From Salinispora arenicola (GTDB lineage Bacteria; Actinomycetota; Actinomycetes; Mycobacteriales; Micromonosporaceae): a stretch of DNA of 64,000 nt. Positions 35,772-44,137 of the stretch are shown here, piece by piece. Under the pieces are notes generated by a model. It saw nothing but the letters and a program-made list of their open reading frames with translations. It did not search any database and was not told the origin of the DNA. A program made the position numbers and the translations under genes. Location of the stretch: NCBI RefSeq assembly GCF_006716065.1, contig NZ_VFOL01000001.1:2976001-3040000 (forward strand), in the 5' to 3' direction. The stretch's first letter is position 1; each line of letters starts with the position of its first letter.

Positions 35772-36894
35772 CTCGTATGTGGGTGCGGCTGGCGTGCCTA
35801 GGAGGACGCCCAGCGACGGCTACCGTGCTTCGGTCACCCGGATGAGCGTGTAGTAGCCGGCCATCGCCGGCGCGACCACGCCTGCGGTGAGGGCGGTGGA
35901 GGAGTCGGTGTCGAGGGCGATTCCCGCTTGTGAGGCGAGCCAGGCGAGGAGGGCGCCGACGGCGGCGGGGGCGGCGGTGCGGATCCGTGAGTTCAGGTAG
36001 TCGTGGGTCATCGGGTTCCTCCTGGGGTAGGGCTGTGCGTCTGCCAACGGTGGCAATGTCTCGTTCAGGCATGTTTTTCGTGTTCATGTCTTGATGGGAT
36101 TGGTGTCGGTTTAGCTCGGGTTGGTTGCTATCGCCTGCCTGGTAGCCGAGGACCACCACCCCGGGGTCCTGCCCTCCGGGGTTGGTGGTTGTCGTCTGTG
36201 ACGGGGAAGGACACCCAGACCGCATGAACCATCAGCACCACGAACACGAACCAGATAGGTCCGGTGGACGCCGAGCGAGGTCACGATGGTGGGCCGCTGG
36301 GCTGGCCGGTGTGACCGGCCTTGCTCTGACCGCCGTCGGCGTCACCGCCGGCCCGGCTGTTGACGCTGTCGCACACACCCTCACCAGCACCGGGTCCGAG
36401 AGGCCGAACGGGTCCTCCGCCGAGGATGACCGCGGCAAACACGATGACGGCAAGCGCGACGACAAGGGCAAGGACGACAAGGGCAGGGGGAAGAAGGGGA
36501 AGAAACCGAAGGGCGTCCCCGTCCCGTGTAAGGCGGACGCCCTGATCGCCGCGATCACCCTCGCCAACGCCCGTGGCGGCGCGATCCTCGACCTCGCCCC
36601 AAAGTGCACCTACCTACTTACCGACGACATCGACGGCGCCGGCCTGCCCGCGATCACCACCCCGATCACCCTCAACGGCGGCAAACACACCACCATCAAA
36701 CGCGCCGCCGCCGCCGAACAATTCAGAATCCTCACCGTCGAGGTCGGCGGCGACCTCACCCTCAACCACCTGAAAATCACCGGCGGACACACCACCGACA
36801 GCGGCGGCGGAATCCTCGTCAACGCCGGCGGAGCACTTACCACCAACCACAGCACCGTCACCCGCAACATAGCCAGCGGAAACGGCGGCGGCAT
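35772..36894. repeat. Direct duplication, copy 1 (1123 bp)
   Basis: This block recurs at 37831-38953, exactly 2059 bp downstream; the lines I compared and all encoded proteins are identical. It covers the holin-like small gene, the divergent promoter region and the first 223 codons of the beta-helix gene. Identity stops abruptly inside the beta-helix repeats. Confidence 0.93.
35820..36011 (-). CDS. Small holin-like membrane protein, copy 1
   Basis: A 63-residue protein starting MTHDYLNSRIRTAAPAAVGA with one or two hydrophobic helices (AAVGALLAWLASQAGI; ALTAGVVAPAMAGYYTLI). The ATG at 36011 has AGGAGG six bases upstream, excluding the 78-residue frame. Such small proteins are common beside actinophage lysis genes, so a holin-like or phage-derived origin is inferred. 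It is divergent from the beta-helix gene and identical to the copy at 37879. Confidence 0.65.
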   Translation of the reverse strand: MTHDYLNSRIRTAAPAAVGALLAWLASQAGIALDTDSSTALTAGVVAPAMAGYYTLIRVTEAR

Positions 36895-37624
36895 TTTGAA
36901 CGTCGGCAGTGCGATCGTAAGCAACTCCGCCGTAACCCACAACATCACGCAAATCGATGGTGGCGGCATTAACAGTCGAGGGCAGATCAAAATATTTGAC
37001 TCATTCATCGCCCACAACCGAACCGTAATCAACAGTGGCGGCGGCGCCGTAATATTTGGAAGTGCCGTCATCAACAAAAGCGAGATCACAGGAAACCACG
37101 CGGGAAACGCCGGCGGTGGCATCGCATCCGCATCTGCGACCATCGTTGTCGTGAAATCCAATATTGTCGACAACACCAGCGTCAACAACGGAGGTGGAAT
37201 CTCTACTCCCACCGGGACACAGCTCGCGCTGAGGCATGTCTTTGTCGCGAGGAACCATGCCGGCGGTAGTGGCGGCGGGGTCTTTGTGAACCTCAACAAT
37301 CACGTCATAATCGAGGACAGTGCAATCGAGAGGAACAGCGCCACAGGCAACGGCGGAGGTCTCAACAATATTAGTACGTCGATACTGCGACGTACAAAGG
37401 TAACAGGAAACCAGGCTGAGGAGGGAGGTGGTATCTACAACGCGGCCACCGGCACAGCCGCACTCGTCTCCACCAAGGTCGTCAAGAACATCGCTGTTAC
37501 CGACGGCGGCGGTATCTTCAACCAAGCGGGTGGCACGGTGAACCTGAATATCGCCAGTGGCACCTTCGTGGTCAAGAACCGGCCGGACAACTGTTCCGGC
37601 GACGTTCCTGGCTGCGCTGGATAG
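36224..37624 (+). CDS. Secreted right-handed beta-helix protein, copy 1
   Basis: A 466-residue exported protein. After a twin-arginine-like basic start (GGRRARSRWW) come a hydrophobic signal segment (LAGVTGLALTAVGVTAG), a highly charged Lys/Asp/Gly linker (residues 55-100) and about 340 residues of parallel beta-helix repeats marked by recurring GGGI and NxSxVxxN patterns as in polymorphic membrane proteins. It ends VVKNRPDNCSGDVPGCAG. ATG at 36224; GGAAGGA lies about 12 bases upstream. The first 223 residues equal those of the protein at 38283, the rest differ. Likely surface or secreted; adhesion or carbohydrate contact is inference. The variable region has lower GC than the shared half. 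Confidence 0.82.
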   Translation: MNHQHHEHEPDRSGGRRARSRWWAAGLAGVTGLALTAVGVTAGPAVDAVAHTLTSTGSERPNGSSAEDDRGKHDDGKRDDKGKDDKGRGKKGKKPKGVPVPCKADALIAAITLANARGGAILDLAPKCTYLLTDDIDGAGLPAITTPITLNGGKHTTIKRAAAAEQFRILTVEVGGDLTLNHLKITGGHTTDSGGGILVNAGGALTTNHSTVTRNIASGNGGGILNVGSAIVSNSAVTHNITQIDGGGINSRGQIKIFDSFIAHNRTVINSGGGAVIFGSAVINKSEITGNHAGNAGGGIASASATIVVVKSNIVDNTSVNNGGGISTPTGTQLALRHVFVARNHAGGSGGGVFVNLNNHVIIEDSAIERNSATGNGGGLNNISTSILRRTKVTGNQAEEGGGIYNAATGTAALVSTKVVKNIAVTDGGGIFNQAGGTVNLNIASGTFVVKNRPDNCSGDVPGCAG

Positions 37625-37647
37625 CGCTCCGAGCCTATCGGATCTTT

Positions 37648-37692
37648 GAGGGGTCCCGTCCCTGCCGCTTGGCGGTGAGGGCGGGATCCCTC
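37648..37692 (+). terminator. Terminator of beta-helix gene, copy 1
   Basis: A long hairpin with arms starting GAGGGGTCCCG and ending GGGATCCCTC, about 19 paired bases with few mismatches, 23 bases past the stop. The same structure occurs at 39710. Confidence 0.75.
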
Positions 37693-37708
37693 CGCCGTTC
37701 CCACCCGG

Positions 37709-37797
37709 TCATCGCTCGGGCTTGTCAGCATCGGTGGCGTGGGCGATCCGGTCCATCTGTTCCTTGATCGAGCTGCCGCCGTTTGGGGCGTAGGTCC
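37709..37797 (-). pseudogene. Phage-type gene remnant, copy 1
   Basis: The last codons of a truncated minus-strand gene encode NGGSSIKEQMDRIAHATDAD before the stop. There is no start. Similar C-terminal segments occur in small phage proteins next to holin genes; a related remnant lies at 39772. Confidence 0.4.
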
Positions 37798-37830
37798 TCC
37801 AACGGGTCACCGCTGTCGGACGGCCGGCTG

Positions 37831-38953
37831 CTCGTATGTGGGTGCGGCTGGCGTGCCTAGGAGGACGCCCAGCGACGGCTACCGTGCTTCGGTCACCCGG
37901 ATGAGCGTGTAGTAGCCGGCCATCGCCGGCGCGACCACGCCTGCGGTGAGGGCGGTGGAGGAGTCGGTGTCGAGGGCGATTCCCGCTTGTGAGGCGAGCC
38001 AGGCGAGGAGGGCGCCGACGGCGGCGGGGGCGGCGGTGCGGATCCGTGAGTTCAGGTAGTCGTGGGTCATCGGGTTCCTCCTGGGGTAGGGCTGTGCGTC
38101 TGCCAACGGTGGCAATGTCTCGTTCAGGCATGTTTTTCGTGTTCATGTCTTGATGGGATTGGTGTCGGTTTAGCTCGGGTTGGTTGCTATCGCCTGCCTG
38201 GTAGCCGAGGACCACCACCCCGGGGTCCTGCCCTCCGGGGTTGGTGGTTGTCGTCTGTGACGGGGAAGGACACCCAGACCGCATGAACCATCAGCACCAC
38301 GAACACGAACCAGATAGGTCCGGTGGACGCCGAGCGAGGTCACGATGGTGGGCCGCTGGGCTGGCCGGTGTGACCGGCCTTGCTCTGACCGCCGTCGGCG
38401 TCACCGCCGGCCCGGCTGTTGACGCTGTCGCACACACCCTCACCAGCACCGGGTCCGAGAGGCCGAACGGGTCCTCCGCCGAGGATGACCGCGGCAAACA
38501 CGATGACGGCAAGCGCGACGACAAGGGCAAGGACGACAAGGGCAGGGGGAAGAAGGGGAAGAAACCGAAGGGCGTCCCCGTCCCGTGTAAGGCGGACGCC
38601 CTGATCGCCGCGATCACCCTCGCCAACGCCCGTGGCGGCGCGATCCTCGACCTCGCCCCAAAGTGCACCTACCTACTTACCGACGACATCGACGGCGCCG
38701 GCCTGCCCGCGATCACCACCCCGATCACCCTCAACGGCGGCAAACACACCACCATCAAACGCGCCGCCGCCGCCGAACAATTCAGAATCCTCACCGTCGA
38801 GGTCGGCGGCGACCTCACCCTCAACCACCTGAAAATCACCGGCGGACACACCACCGACAGCGGCGGCGGAATCCTCGTCAACGCCGGCGGAGCACTTACC
38901 ACCAACCACAGCACCGTCACCCGCAACATAGCCAGCGGAAACGGCGGCGGCAT
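37831..38953. repeat. Direct duplication, copy 2 (1123 bp)
   Basis: Matches 35772-36894 at an offset of 2059 bp, including both encoded gene starts. The two copies form a tandem duplication whose unit ends with the beta-helix terminator and phage-gene remnant. Confidence 0.93.
37879..38070 (-). CDS. Small holin-like membrane protein, copy 2
   Basis: Identical in sequence, start and ribosome site to the 63-residue protein at 35820-36011. Divergent from the second beta-helix gene. Confidence 0.65.
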   Translation of the reverse strand: MTHDYLNSRIRTAAPAAVGALLAWLASQAGIALDTDSSTALTAGVVAPAMAGYYTLIRVTEAR

Positions 38954-39686
38954 CTCCAACTTCGGCATCACCCGAATCAACCACTCCACAGTCGACCACA
39001 ACACCGCTGGTTCCTCCGGCGGAGGTATCGTCAGCACCGCTGTACTCGAAATCAGCAAGTCCCACATATCCGCCAATACTGCGGACCTGGGGGGTGGAGT
39101 AAGTAGCGCGGAAGGAACGGTCCGGGTCGAGCACAGCGCTATTGCCGCCAATCACGCTCAAAGCCTTGCCGGTGGTCTTCTCATGGAAAGTGGCGTCGGA
39201 ATCGTTGTGGATAGCCGTATCACGGACAATGTTACCACGGGCTCCGGCGGTATTTTCGTAGAAAGTGGGCAATTCACGCTCCGGCGCGTCACCCTTGCCG
39301 GAAACACCTCCAGCGAAAACGATGGTGGCGGACTGCGGTCAAATCCAGAAGCCTCCGTAGTCATCGAGGACAGCCTGGTTAAGAACAACACCGCCGCCGC
39401 CGCCAATGCCGACGGTGGCGGTATCTACAGTGCCGGGAGATTAGTTGTGCGACACACAAAGATCATCGGTAACCGGGCAGGTGACCAGGGTGGTGGCATA
39501 AACAACGAATCCACCTCAGTAGCCACTCTCTTTGCTACGAAGGTGGTCAGGAACATCGCCGTCGTAGAAGGCGGGGGGATCTTCAACGAAGGCGGTACGG
39601 TCGAGTTGAACCCCGCGACCGGCACGGTCGTGGTCAAGAACCGGCCGGACAACTGCGCCGGCGACGTTCCTGGCTGCGCTGGATAG
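38283..39686 (+). CDS. Secreted right-handed beta-helix protein, copy 2
   Basis: A 467-residue paralogue with the same signal region, charged linker and first beta-helix turns as the protein at 36224 (223 residues identical), then a distinct run of repeats (GGGISNFGITRINHSTVDHN, GGGIYSAGRLVVRHTKIIGN) and a nearly identical tail ending CAGDVPGCAG. It keeps the GGGI/N-rich helix pattern throughout and shows no frameshift, so both copies look functional. The exact identity of the 5' halves against divergence of the repeats suggests cassette exchange or gene conversion. Secreted or surface location inferred from the signal segment. Confidence 0.82.
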   Translation: MNHQHHEHEPDRSGGRRARSRWWAAGLAGVTGLALTAVGVTAGPAVDAVAHTLTSTGSERPNGSSAEDDRGKHDDGKRDDKGKDDKGRGKKGKKPKGVPVPCKADALIAAITLANARGGAILDLAPKCTYLLTDDIDGAGLPAITTPITLNGGKHTTIKRAAAAEQFRILTVEVGGDLTLNHLKITGGHTTDSGGGILVNAGGALTTNHSTVTRNIASGNGGGISNFGITRINHSTVDHNTAGSSGGGIVSTAVLEISKSHISANTADLGGGVSSAEGTVRVEHSAIAANHAQSLAGGLLMESGVGIVVDSRITDNVTTGSGGIFVESGQFTLRRVTLAGNTSSENDGGGLRSNPEASVVIEDSLVKNNTAAAANADGGGIYSAGRLVVRHTKIIGNRAGDQGGGINNESTSVATLFATKVVRNIAVVEGGGIFNEGGTVELNPATGTVVVKNRPDNCAGDVPGCAG

Positions 39687-39709
39687 CACTCCGAGCCTAT
39701 CGGATCTTT

Positions 39710-39754
39710 GAGGGGTCCCGTCCCTGCCGCTTGGCGGTGAGGGCGGGATCCCTC
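39710..39754 (+). terminator. Terminator of beta-helix gene, copy 2
   Basis: Same hairpin as at 37648-37692, starting 24 bases past the stop codon. Confidence 0.75.
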
Positions 39755-39771
39755 CGCCGTTCCCACCCGGT

Positions 39772-39896
39772 CATCGCTCGGGCTTGTCGGCGTCGGTGGC
39801 GTGGGCGATCCGGTCCATCTGTTCCTTGATTGAACTGCCGCCGTTGGGGCGCAGCTCCTCCAGGGCGTCAAGATGCCACTCGATGTAGCACTCGGA
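39772..39896 (-). pseudogene. Phage-type gene remnant, copy 2
   Basis: A 41-codon frame with a stop at both ends and no upstream start encodes ECYIEWHLDALEELRPNGG then SSIKEQMDRIAHATD. It is the better-preserved copy of the remnant at 37709. It resembles the C-terminus of small phage structural or lysis-module proteins. Confidence 0.45.
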
Positions 39897-40005
39897 TCAT
39901 GAGGGAACCATCATGCACATCTCATAGGTGAGATGCAAGCGGAGATTGCAGATTTCTTGTATGACACTTGGTCAATCTAGAGTGTCATTTATGACACTAG
40001 CCTCG
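39897..40005. promoter_or_regulatory. ATGACACT half-site cluster left of the IS
   Basis: ATGACACT occurs at 39961-39968 and 39991-39998, and its complement AGTGTCAT at 39981-39988, so two half-sites face each other with a third close by, in low-GC DNA beside the IS. It looks like a repressor operator now separated from its gene by the insertion. Confidence 0.4.
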
Positions 40006-41629
40006 GCCCTTCGATAAGGGCTGTCCGCGGGCTGGGCTGAGAACGAAGAAGTGCCTTCTGATCTGGGAAAATAGGGCTTGTTGAGAGTCCCATGTTCCTG
40101 TCACGGAAGGCACTTGCTGGGTGAAGGCTACCGCAACACGTCCGAAGATCATGGTGACCGGTGGTGGGCGGGGCGTGGTGGGTCACGTCGGTGCCCGGCT
40201 GCTCGCTGACTTGGCCGACGCTACTGCGCTGACCAGCGTGTTTAGTGAGGCCCTGGCGGGGCTGCGGCAGAGGCAGGGCGGGCACGACCCGGGTCGGATC
40301 TCCGTCGATCTTGCCGTGATGCTCGCCGACGGCGGTGAGGCCATCGGTGACCTGGCAGTACTACGAGACCAGCAGGCCCTGTTCGGGCCGGTGGCATCCG
40401 ACCCGACCGCATGGCGGCTGTTGGCACAACTCGACGACAAGATGCTGGCCGAACTGCGATCCGCCCGCGCTCACGCCCGTGAGATCGCCTGGGCCCAGCA
40501 CGCCGAGGTCCGCGGTGACCTGCCGCAGCCGATGGTGGCCGGCCAGCCGGTGGACGGCCTGGTCCTGGACATCGACGCGACCCTCGTGATGTGCCACTCC
40601 GAGAAGGAATCGGCGACCCGGACCTGGAAGAAGACCTTCGGCTACCACCCGCTGCTGTGCTTTCTGGACAACACCGGCGAAGCCCTCGCCGGCCTGCTAC
40701 GCGAAGGCCGTGCCGGATCCAACACCACCGCCGACCACATCACCGTGCTCGACCAGGCCCTCACTCAGATCCCCGACGCCTACCGGCACGGCACGCCGAT
40801 CCTGCTGCGCGCCGACGCTGCCGGTTCCAGTCACGGGTTCCTCGCCCACGTCCGATCCTTGCGCGAACAGCACCTCGACATCCGGTTCTCCGTCGGCGCC
40901 GCGATGACCGAACCCGTGCGTGAGGCGATCAGGGCCGCGACCGGCTGGGTTCCCGCCATCGACAACGGCGGTGACCTGCGTGAACATGCCGAGGTCTGCG
41001 AGATTACCGGCCTGTTCGACCCAGCGGGCTGGCCTGAGGGCACCCGGTTCCTGGTCCGCCGGGAACGCCCGCACCCCGGCGCTCACCTGTCGCTGTTCGA
41101 CACCGTCGAGGGCTGGCGGCACCAAATCATCGCCACCGACACCCCGCCCGGCGGTGGCAGCATCCAGTTCCTGGAGGCCCGGCACCGGGCACACGCCCGC
41201 GTCGAGGACCGCATCCGCTGCGGCAAGAACACCGGCTTCGGCCGGTTCCCGTCCCGCGTCTTCGCCATCAACCAGGCCTGGCTACAACTCGCCCTGACCG
41301 GCATCGACCTGATCGCCTGGACCCAGAACCTGCTCCTGGACGGCGACCTCGCCCGCGCCGAACCCAAGAAACTGCGCTACCGGCTCCTGCACGTCGCGGC
41401 CCGGATCACCCGTACCGCCCGCAGGACACGACTCGCCATCGCCGCCGACTGGCCCTGGACCGACACCCTGACCAGCGCGTTCAAGAAACTCACCGCGCTG
41501 CCCCGGCCCACCGGCTGACCCCGCGACCCACGCACCGACCAGTAATCACGGAGGAACCCGACCCCGCGTCGGGCCCTCAGCCCGCCACAAAGAGCGCTAA
41601 ACACCCAAATCACCACCTCATCGAGCGGC
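40006..41629 (+). mobile_element. IS1380-family insertion sequence
   Basis: About 1.62 kb with one transposase gene and imperfect terminal inverted repeats: GCC-N2-TCGAT-N-AGG at the left end (40006) matches the complement of the right end (41616-41629). The exact outer bases and target duplication could not be fixed by eye. The transposase frame is intact, so the element may be active. Confidence 0.8.
40121..41518 (+). CDS. IS1380-family transposase
   Basis: A 465-residue DDE transposase of the IS1380 type: first acidic region GLVLDIDATLVMCHSEKE, second ILLRADAAGSSHGF, and a C-terminal part with RCGKNTGFGRFPSR and NQAWLQLALTGIDLIAW, typical of this family. The GTG at 40121 follows GGAAGG. 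That ribosome site lies in the right arm (40106-40115) of an inverted repeat whose left arm is at 40049-40058, so read-through transcripts would hide it. No frameshift or stop is seen. Confidence 0.92.
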   Translation: MKATATRPKIMVTGGGRGVVGHVGARLLADLADATALTSVFSEALAGLRQRQGGHDPGRISVDLAVMLADGGEAIGDLAVLRDQQALFGPVASDPTAWRLLAQLDDKMLAELRSARAHAREIAWAQHAEVRGDLPQPMVAGQPVDGLVLDIDATLVMCHSEKESATRTWKKTFGYHPLLCFLDNTGEALAGLLREGRAGSNTTADHITVLDQALTQIPDAYRHGTPILLRADAAGSSHGFLAHVRSLREQHLDIRFSVGAAMTEPVREAIRAATGWVPAIDNGGDLREHAEVCEITGLFDPAGWPEGTRFLVRRERPHPGAHLSLFDTVEGWRHQIIATDTPPGGGSIQFLEARHRAHARVEDRIRCGKNTGFGRFPSRVFAINQAWLQLALTGIDLIAWTQNLLLDGDLARAEPKKLRYRLLHVAARITRTARRTRLAIAADWPWTDTLTSAFKKLTALPRPTG

Positions 41630-41777
41630 AGCTATGAAGCGACGCTCGAATGAAAGACTGAGGCTAGAGGCAACGCTCTCTACCTGCTGTCGAGTGCGGT
41701 CCAGCTCTCCGTCTCAAAGACGACACATGTCATGTATGACGACGACAATGTCCGAGCAACAGACCTACCGTGTCCAC

Positions 41778-42074
41778 ATGGCGTCTCCCGAACAACGAGG
41801 TCACGACTTCGCGCAGCTCCTGCGTGCGGGCCGCAAGGCGAAAGCCTGGACGCAGGAGGACGTCATCGAAGAGGCCGGCCTGTCTCGGTCGACGTACCTG
41901 CGGTGGGAGGCTGGACGGGTGGAGCGTCCGGATCCTGAGCAGGTCCGGGCAGTCTGCCGCGTGCTGAACATCGACCCACGGGAGGCGGCCGTTGCGCTCG
42001 GCTACCTCACACGGGACGAGATTGGGCTCGGACCGGAGCCACCCCACCCCGAATCACCAGCTTGCCGTCGCTGA
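41778..42074 (+). CDS. XRE-family small DNA-binding protein
   Basis: A 98-residue protein that is mostly one Cro/C1-type helix-turn-helix: DFAQLLRAGRKAKAWTQEDV, then EEAGLSRSTYLRWEAGRVE, and RAVCRVLNIDPREAAVALGY. The start is uncertain: ATG at 41778, with in-frame ATGs at 41748 and further upstream. It lies right after the IS element, and a short palindromic stretch (ACATGTCATGTATGAC, near 41728) upstream could be its own operator. Likely a repressor of element genes that have been lost or displaced. Confidence 0.7.
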   Translation: MASPEQRGHDFAQLLRAGRKAKAWTQEDVIEEAGLSRSTYLRWEAGRVERPDPEQVRAVCRVLNIDPREAAVALGYLTRDEIGLGPEPPHPESPACRR

Positions 42075-42192
42075 GGCCAACGACGCGGCTCCCGATCAAC
42101 CAGACATGGTCCCCAACGACGGATGGCCGCGACAGCGATGACGGTCGCGGCGCCGGGCGTCGAGCATTCCGAACGTCTGTCGCGTCGGCGGT

Positions 42193-42882
42193 TCACCGCG
42201 ACTCGGCCTCCGCCTGTCCGCCGGGCGGCAGGTCGCCAGGGCCGCGGATGAGGTAGATCGCCACCAGCAGTAGGTAGGCCAGCAGGCTGAGGATCGGATC
42301 GATGAAGACGATGGCGAAGGCGCCCAGGTAGAGCAACGGACGGAGGAGGTACCGGCGGGACACCAACTCCGCCAGCCGGGGATCGAGATCCGGGGTGAGT
42401 AGGCCACGCCTGCGCGCCCACCACCAGGCCAGGTTGAAGAAGAGCGCTTCGCCGAGCACGGCACCGACGTAGATCGCAGCCGATAGCTGCTGGTCCACCG
42501 CGCTGCCGCGAAGGTGGTCCGACAGTTGGTTGGCCGTGAACGGGATGGCCGCCACGAACATCAGCATCACCAGGTTCAGCACCAGCAGCATCTGGTCGAC
42601 CCGGATCACGTACCGCCAACTGTTGTGGTGGGTCAGCCAGATCTGGCCGACGATGGCGAACGTGATGACGTAGGCGAGGAAGGCCCGCCACTCGTTCTCG
42701 AGCTTTGATACCAGGTCCTCGTCGGGTGCCTCAGTCCGGCCGAACTGAAGCAGTTCCACCGCCATCAGGGTCAGCGCGACGGCGATCACGGCGTCGCTGA
42801 ACGCCTCCACCCGGGCCGTGTCCCGGGACATCTCACTGTCCTGTCGAAACCGGTGCTCCGGTTCCTCACCCTCCTGCGTCAC
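42193..42882 (-). CDS. TMEM175-family (DUF1211) potassium channel-like protein
   Basis: A 229-residue membrane protein with six helices. The signature RVEAFSDAVIAVALTLM near residue 25 is the arginine-FSD motif that defines the prokaryotic TMEM175 potassium channels. Length matches single-repeat bacterial members that assemble as tetramers. GTG start at 42882; an internal ATG (MSRDTARVEAFSD) is possible. It marks the return to chromosomal composition after the island. Confidence 0.87.
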   Translation of the reverse strand: MTQEGEEPEHRFRQDSEMSRDTARVEAFSDAVIAVALTLMAVELLQFGRTEAPDEDLVSKLENEWRAFLAYVITFAIVGQIWLTHHNSWRYVIRVDQMLLVLNLVMLMFVAAIPFTANQLSDHLRGSAVDQQLSAAIYVGAVLGEALFFNLAWWWARRRGLLTPDLDPRLAELVSRRYLLRPLLYLGAFAIVFIDPILSLLAYLLLVAIYLIRGPGDLPPGGQAEAESR

Positions 42883-43206
42883 GCCATCCCCGCCCCGCCG
42901 GATCCGTAGCCCTGATCGTCACCCGACGGGCGTGCCGTATGTGGCGAAATCGCCGTGGAAGCGGCGGGGCCTGCCTCGCGGCCGCGCGGTCGGCATGTTG
43001 TGTGGGTTCCGCGGTAGACCTTGGAACAGCCAGTACCGGCGGGCGACAGCGCGCCATAGGATCGCCGGTATGCACGGTGGTGCGGGGCCGGATCGAGGTA
43101 GCTGGTTCCCCGTGCCGGTGTGCGTGAGGCCGTCGTCGGGGCCGGGGCGACGCCCACGACCGGCGAAACGGCGCAGCGCGGGCCGCCGCAGGCCGGGTGG
43201 GCAGCC
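42883..43206. other. Divergent intergenic region
   Basis: About 320 bp between the TMEM175 gene and the divergent hydrolase gene. It should carry both promoters. No RNA gene, repeat or supported small ORF seen. Confidence 0.35.
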
Positions 43207-44004
43207 GTGAGCTACGCCGAAGTCAACGGGCTTCGCATCTGGTATGAGTGGCACGGCGCCGGACGCCCGCTGGTACTGCTGCACGGCGGCTTCGGGTCGA
43301 CCGAGATGTTCGCCCCGCTCCTGCCAGCGCTGACGGAGCGGCGCAACGTCCTCGCGGTGGATCTTCAGGGGCATGGTCGTACTGCCGATGTGGACCGTCC
43401 GCTGCGGTACGAGTCCCTGGCCGACGACGTCGCCGCGTTGACCGCGCAGCTGGGGTTGACCGAGGTCGACGTGCTCGGATACTCGCTGGGCGGCGGGGTG
43501 GCGCTGCGTACGGCGATTCAGTACCCCGGCCTGGTCAACCGGCTGGTGGTGGTCTCCGCGCCGTGCCGCCGGCAGGGCTGGTATCCGGAGACGCTCGCCG
43601 CTATGGCCCGGCAGGACGAGGCGGTTGGTGAACGGATGCGGGGTACTCCAGCACACCGGCGCTACCACCGGGTCGCGCCCCGGCCAGCGGACTGGCCCCG
43701 GCTGTGGGCGAAGTCGGGGGAACTGCTGCGGCGCGACTACGACTGGTCGGCGGAGGTCGCCGCCCTCGTCCTGCCCATCCTGTTGGTGTTCGCCGACGCG
43801 GACTCCGTGACCACCGCGCACATGGCGGAGTTCTTCGGGCTGCTCGGCGGCGGGCACCGGGACGCCGGCTGGGACGGCACCGGGCGGTCGGCCGCCCGGC
43901 TGGCGGTGCTGCCCGGCCTCACCCACTACGACATTCTCTCGTCTCCGGCCCTACCGGCGGCGGTGCTGCCCTTCCTCACCCACCCCGCCGGTCCACCGGG
44001 CTGA
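43207..44004 (+). CDS. Alpha/beta hydrolase
   Basis: A 265-residue alpha/beta hydrolase: oxyanion LLHGGFGS, nucleophile elbow GYSLGGG, acid in FADADSVT and histidine in GLTHYDILSS. The GTG at 43207 gives the family start VSYAEVNGLRIWYEWHG; the longer frame from 43120 is not supported. It precedes the pyruvyltransferase gene by 133 bp in the same direction. Substrate unknown; the motif set is general for esterases and C-C hydrolases. Confidence 0.85.
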   Translation: MSYAEVNGLRIWYEWHGAGRPLVLLHGGFGSTEMFAPLLPALTERRNVLAVDLQGHGRTADVDRPLRYESLADDVAALTAQLGLTEVDVLGYSLGGGVALRTAIQYPGLVNRLVVVSAPCRRQGWYPETLAAMARQDEAVGERMRGTPAHRRYHRVAPRPADWPRLWAKSGELLRRDYDWSAEVAALVLPILLVFADADSVTTAHMAEFFGLLGGGHRDAGWDGTGRSAARLAVLPGLTHYDILSSPALPAAVLPFLTHPAGPPG

Positions 44005-44137
44005 CGCCGGCTCCGACCCGGGCGACGACGTCGTCGCCCGCCCGGCCGTGCTCCCGGCCCGACGACCGCCCCGGGAGGAAGGATTGTTCGTCGGCGTACC
44101 GGGAAGTCCGCGGGGACGCACCTGGGAGGAGCGACGG

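Noticed and set aside
31800-42100. Second copy of the tRNA-Val 3' end marking the far edge of the island
   Set aside because: I searched by eye for the T-arm sequence and found none, so no att pair is claimed.
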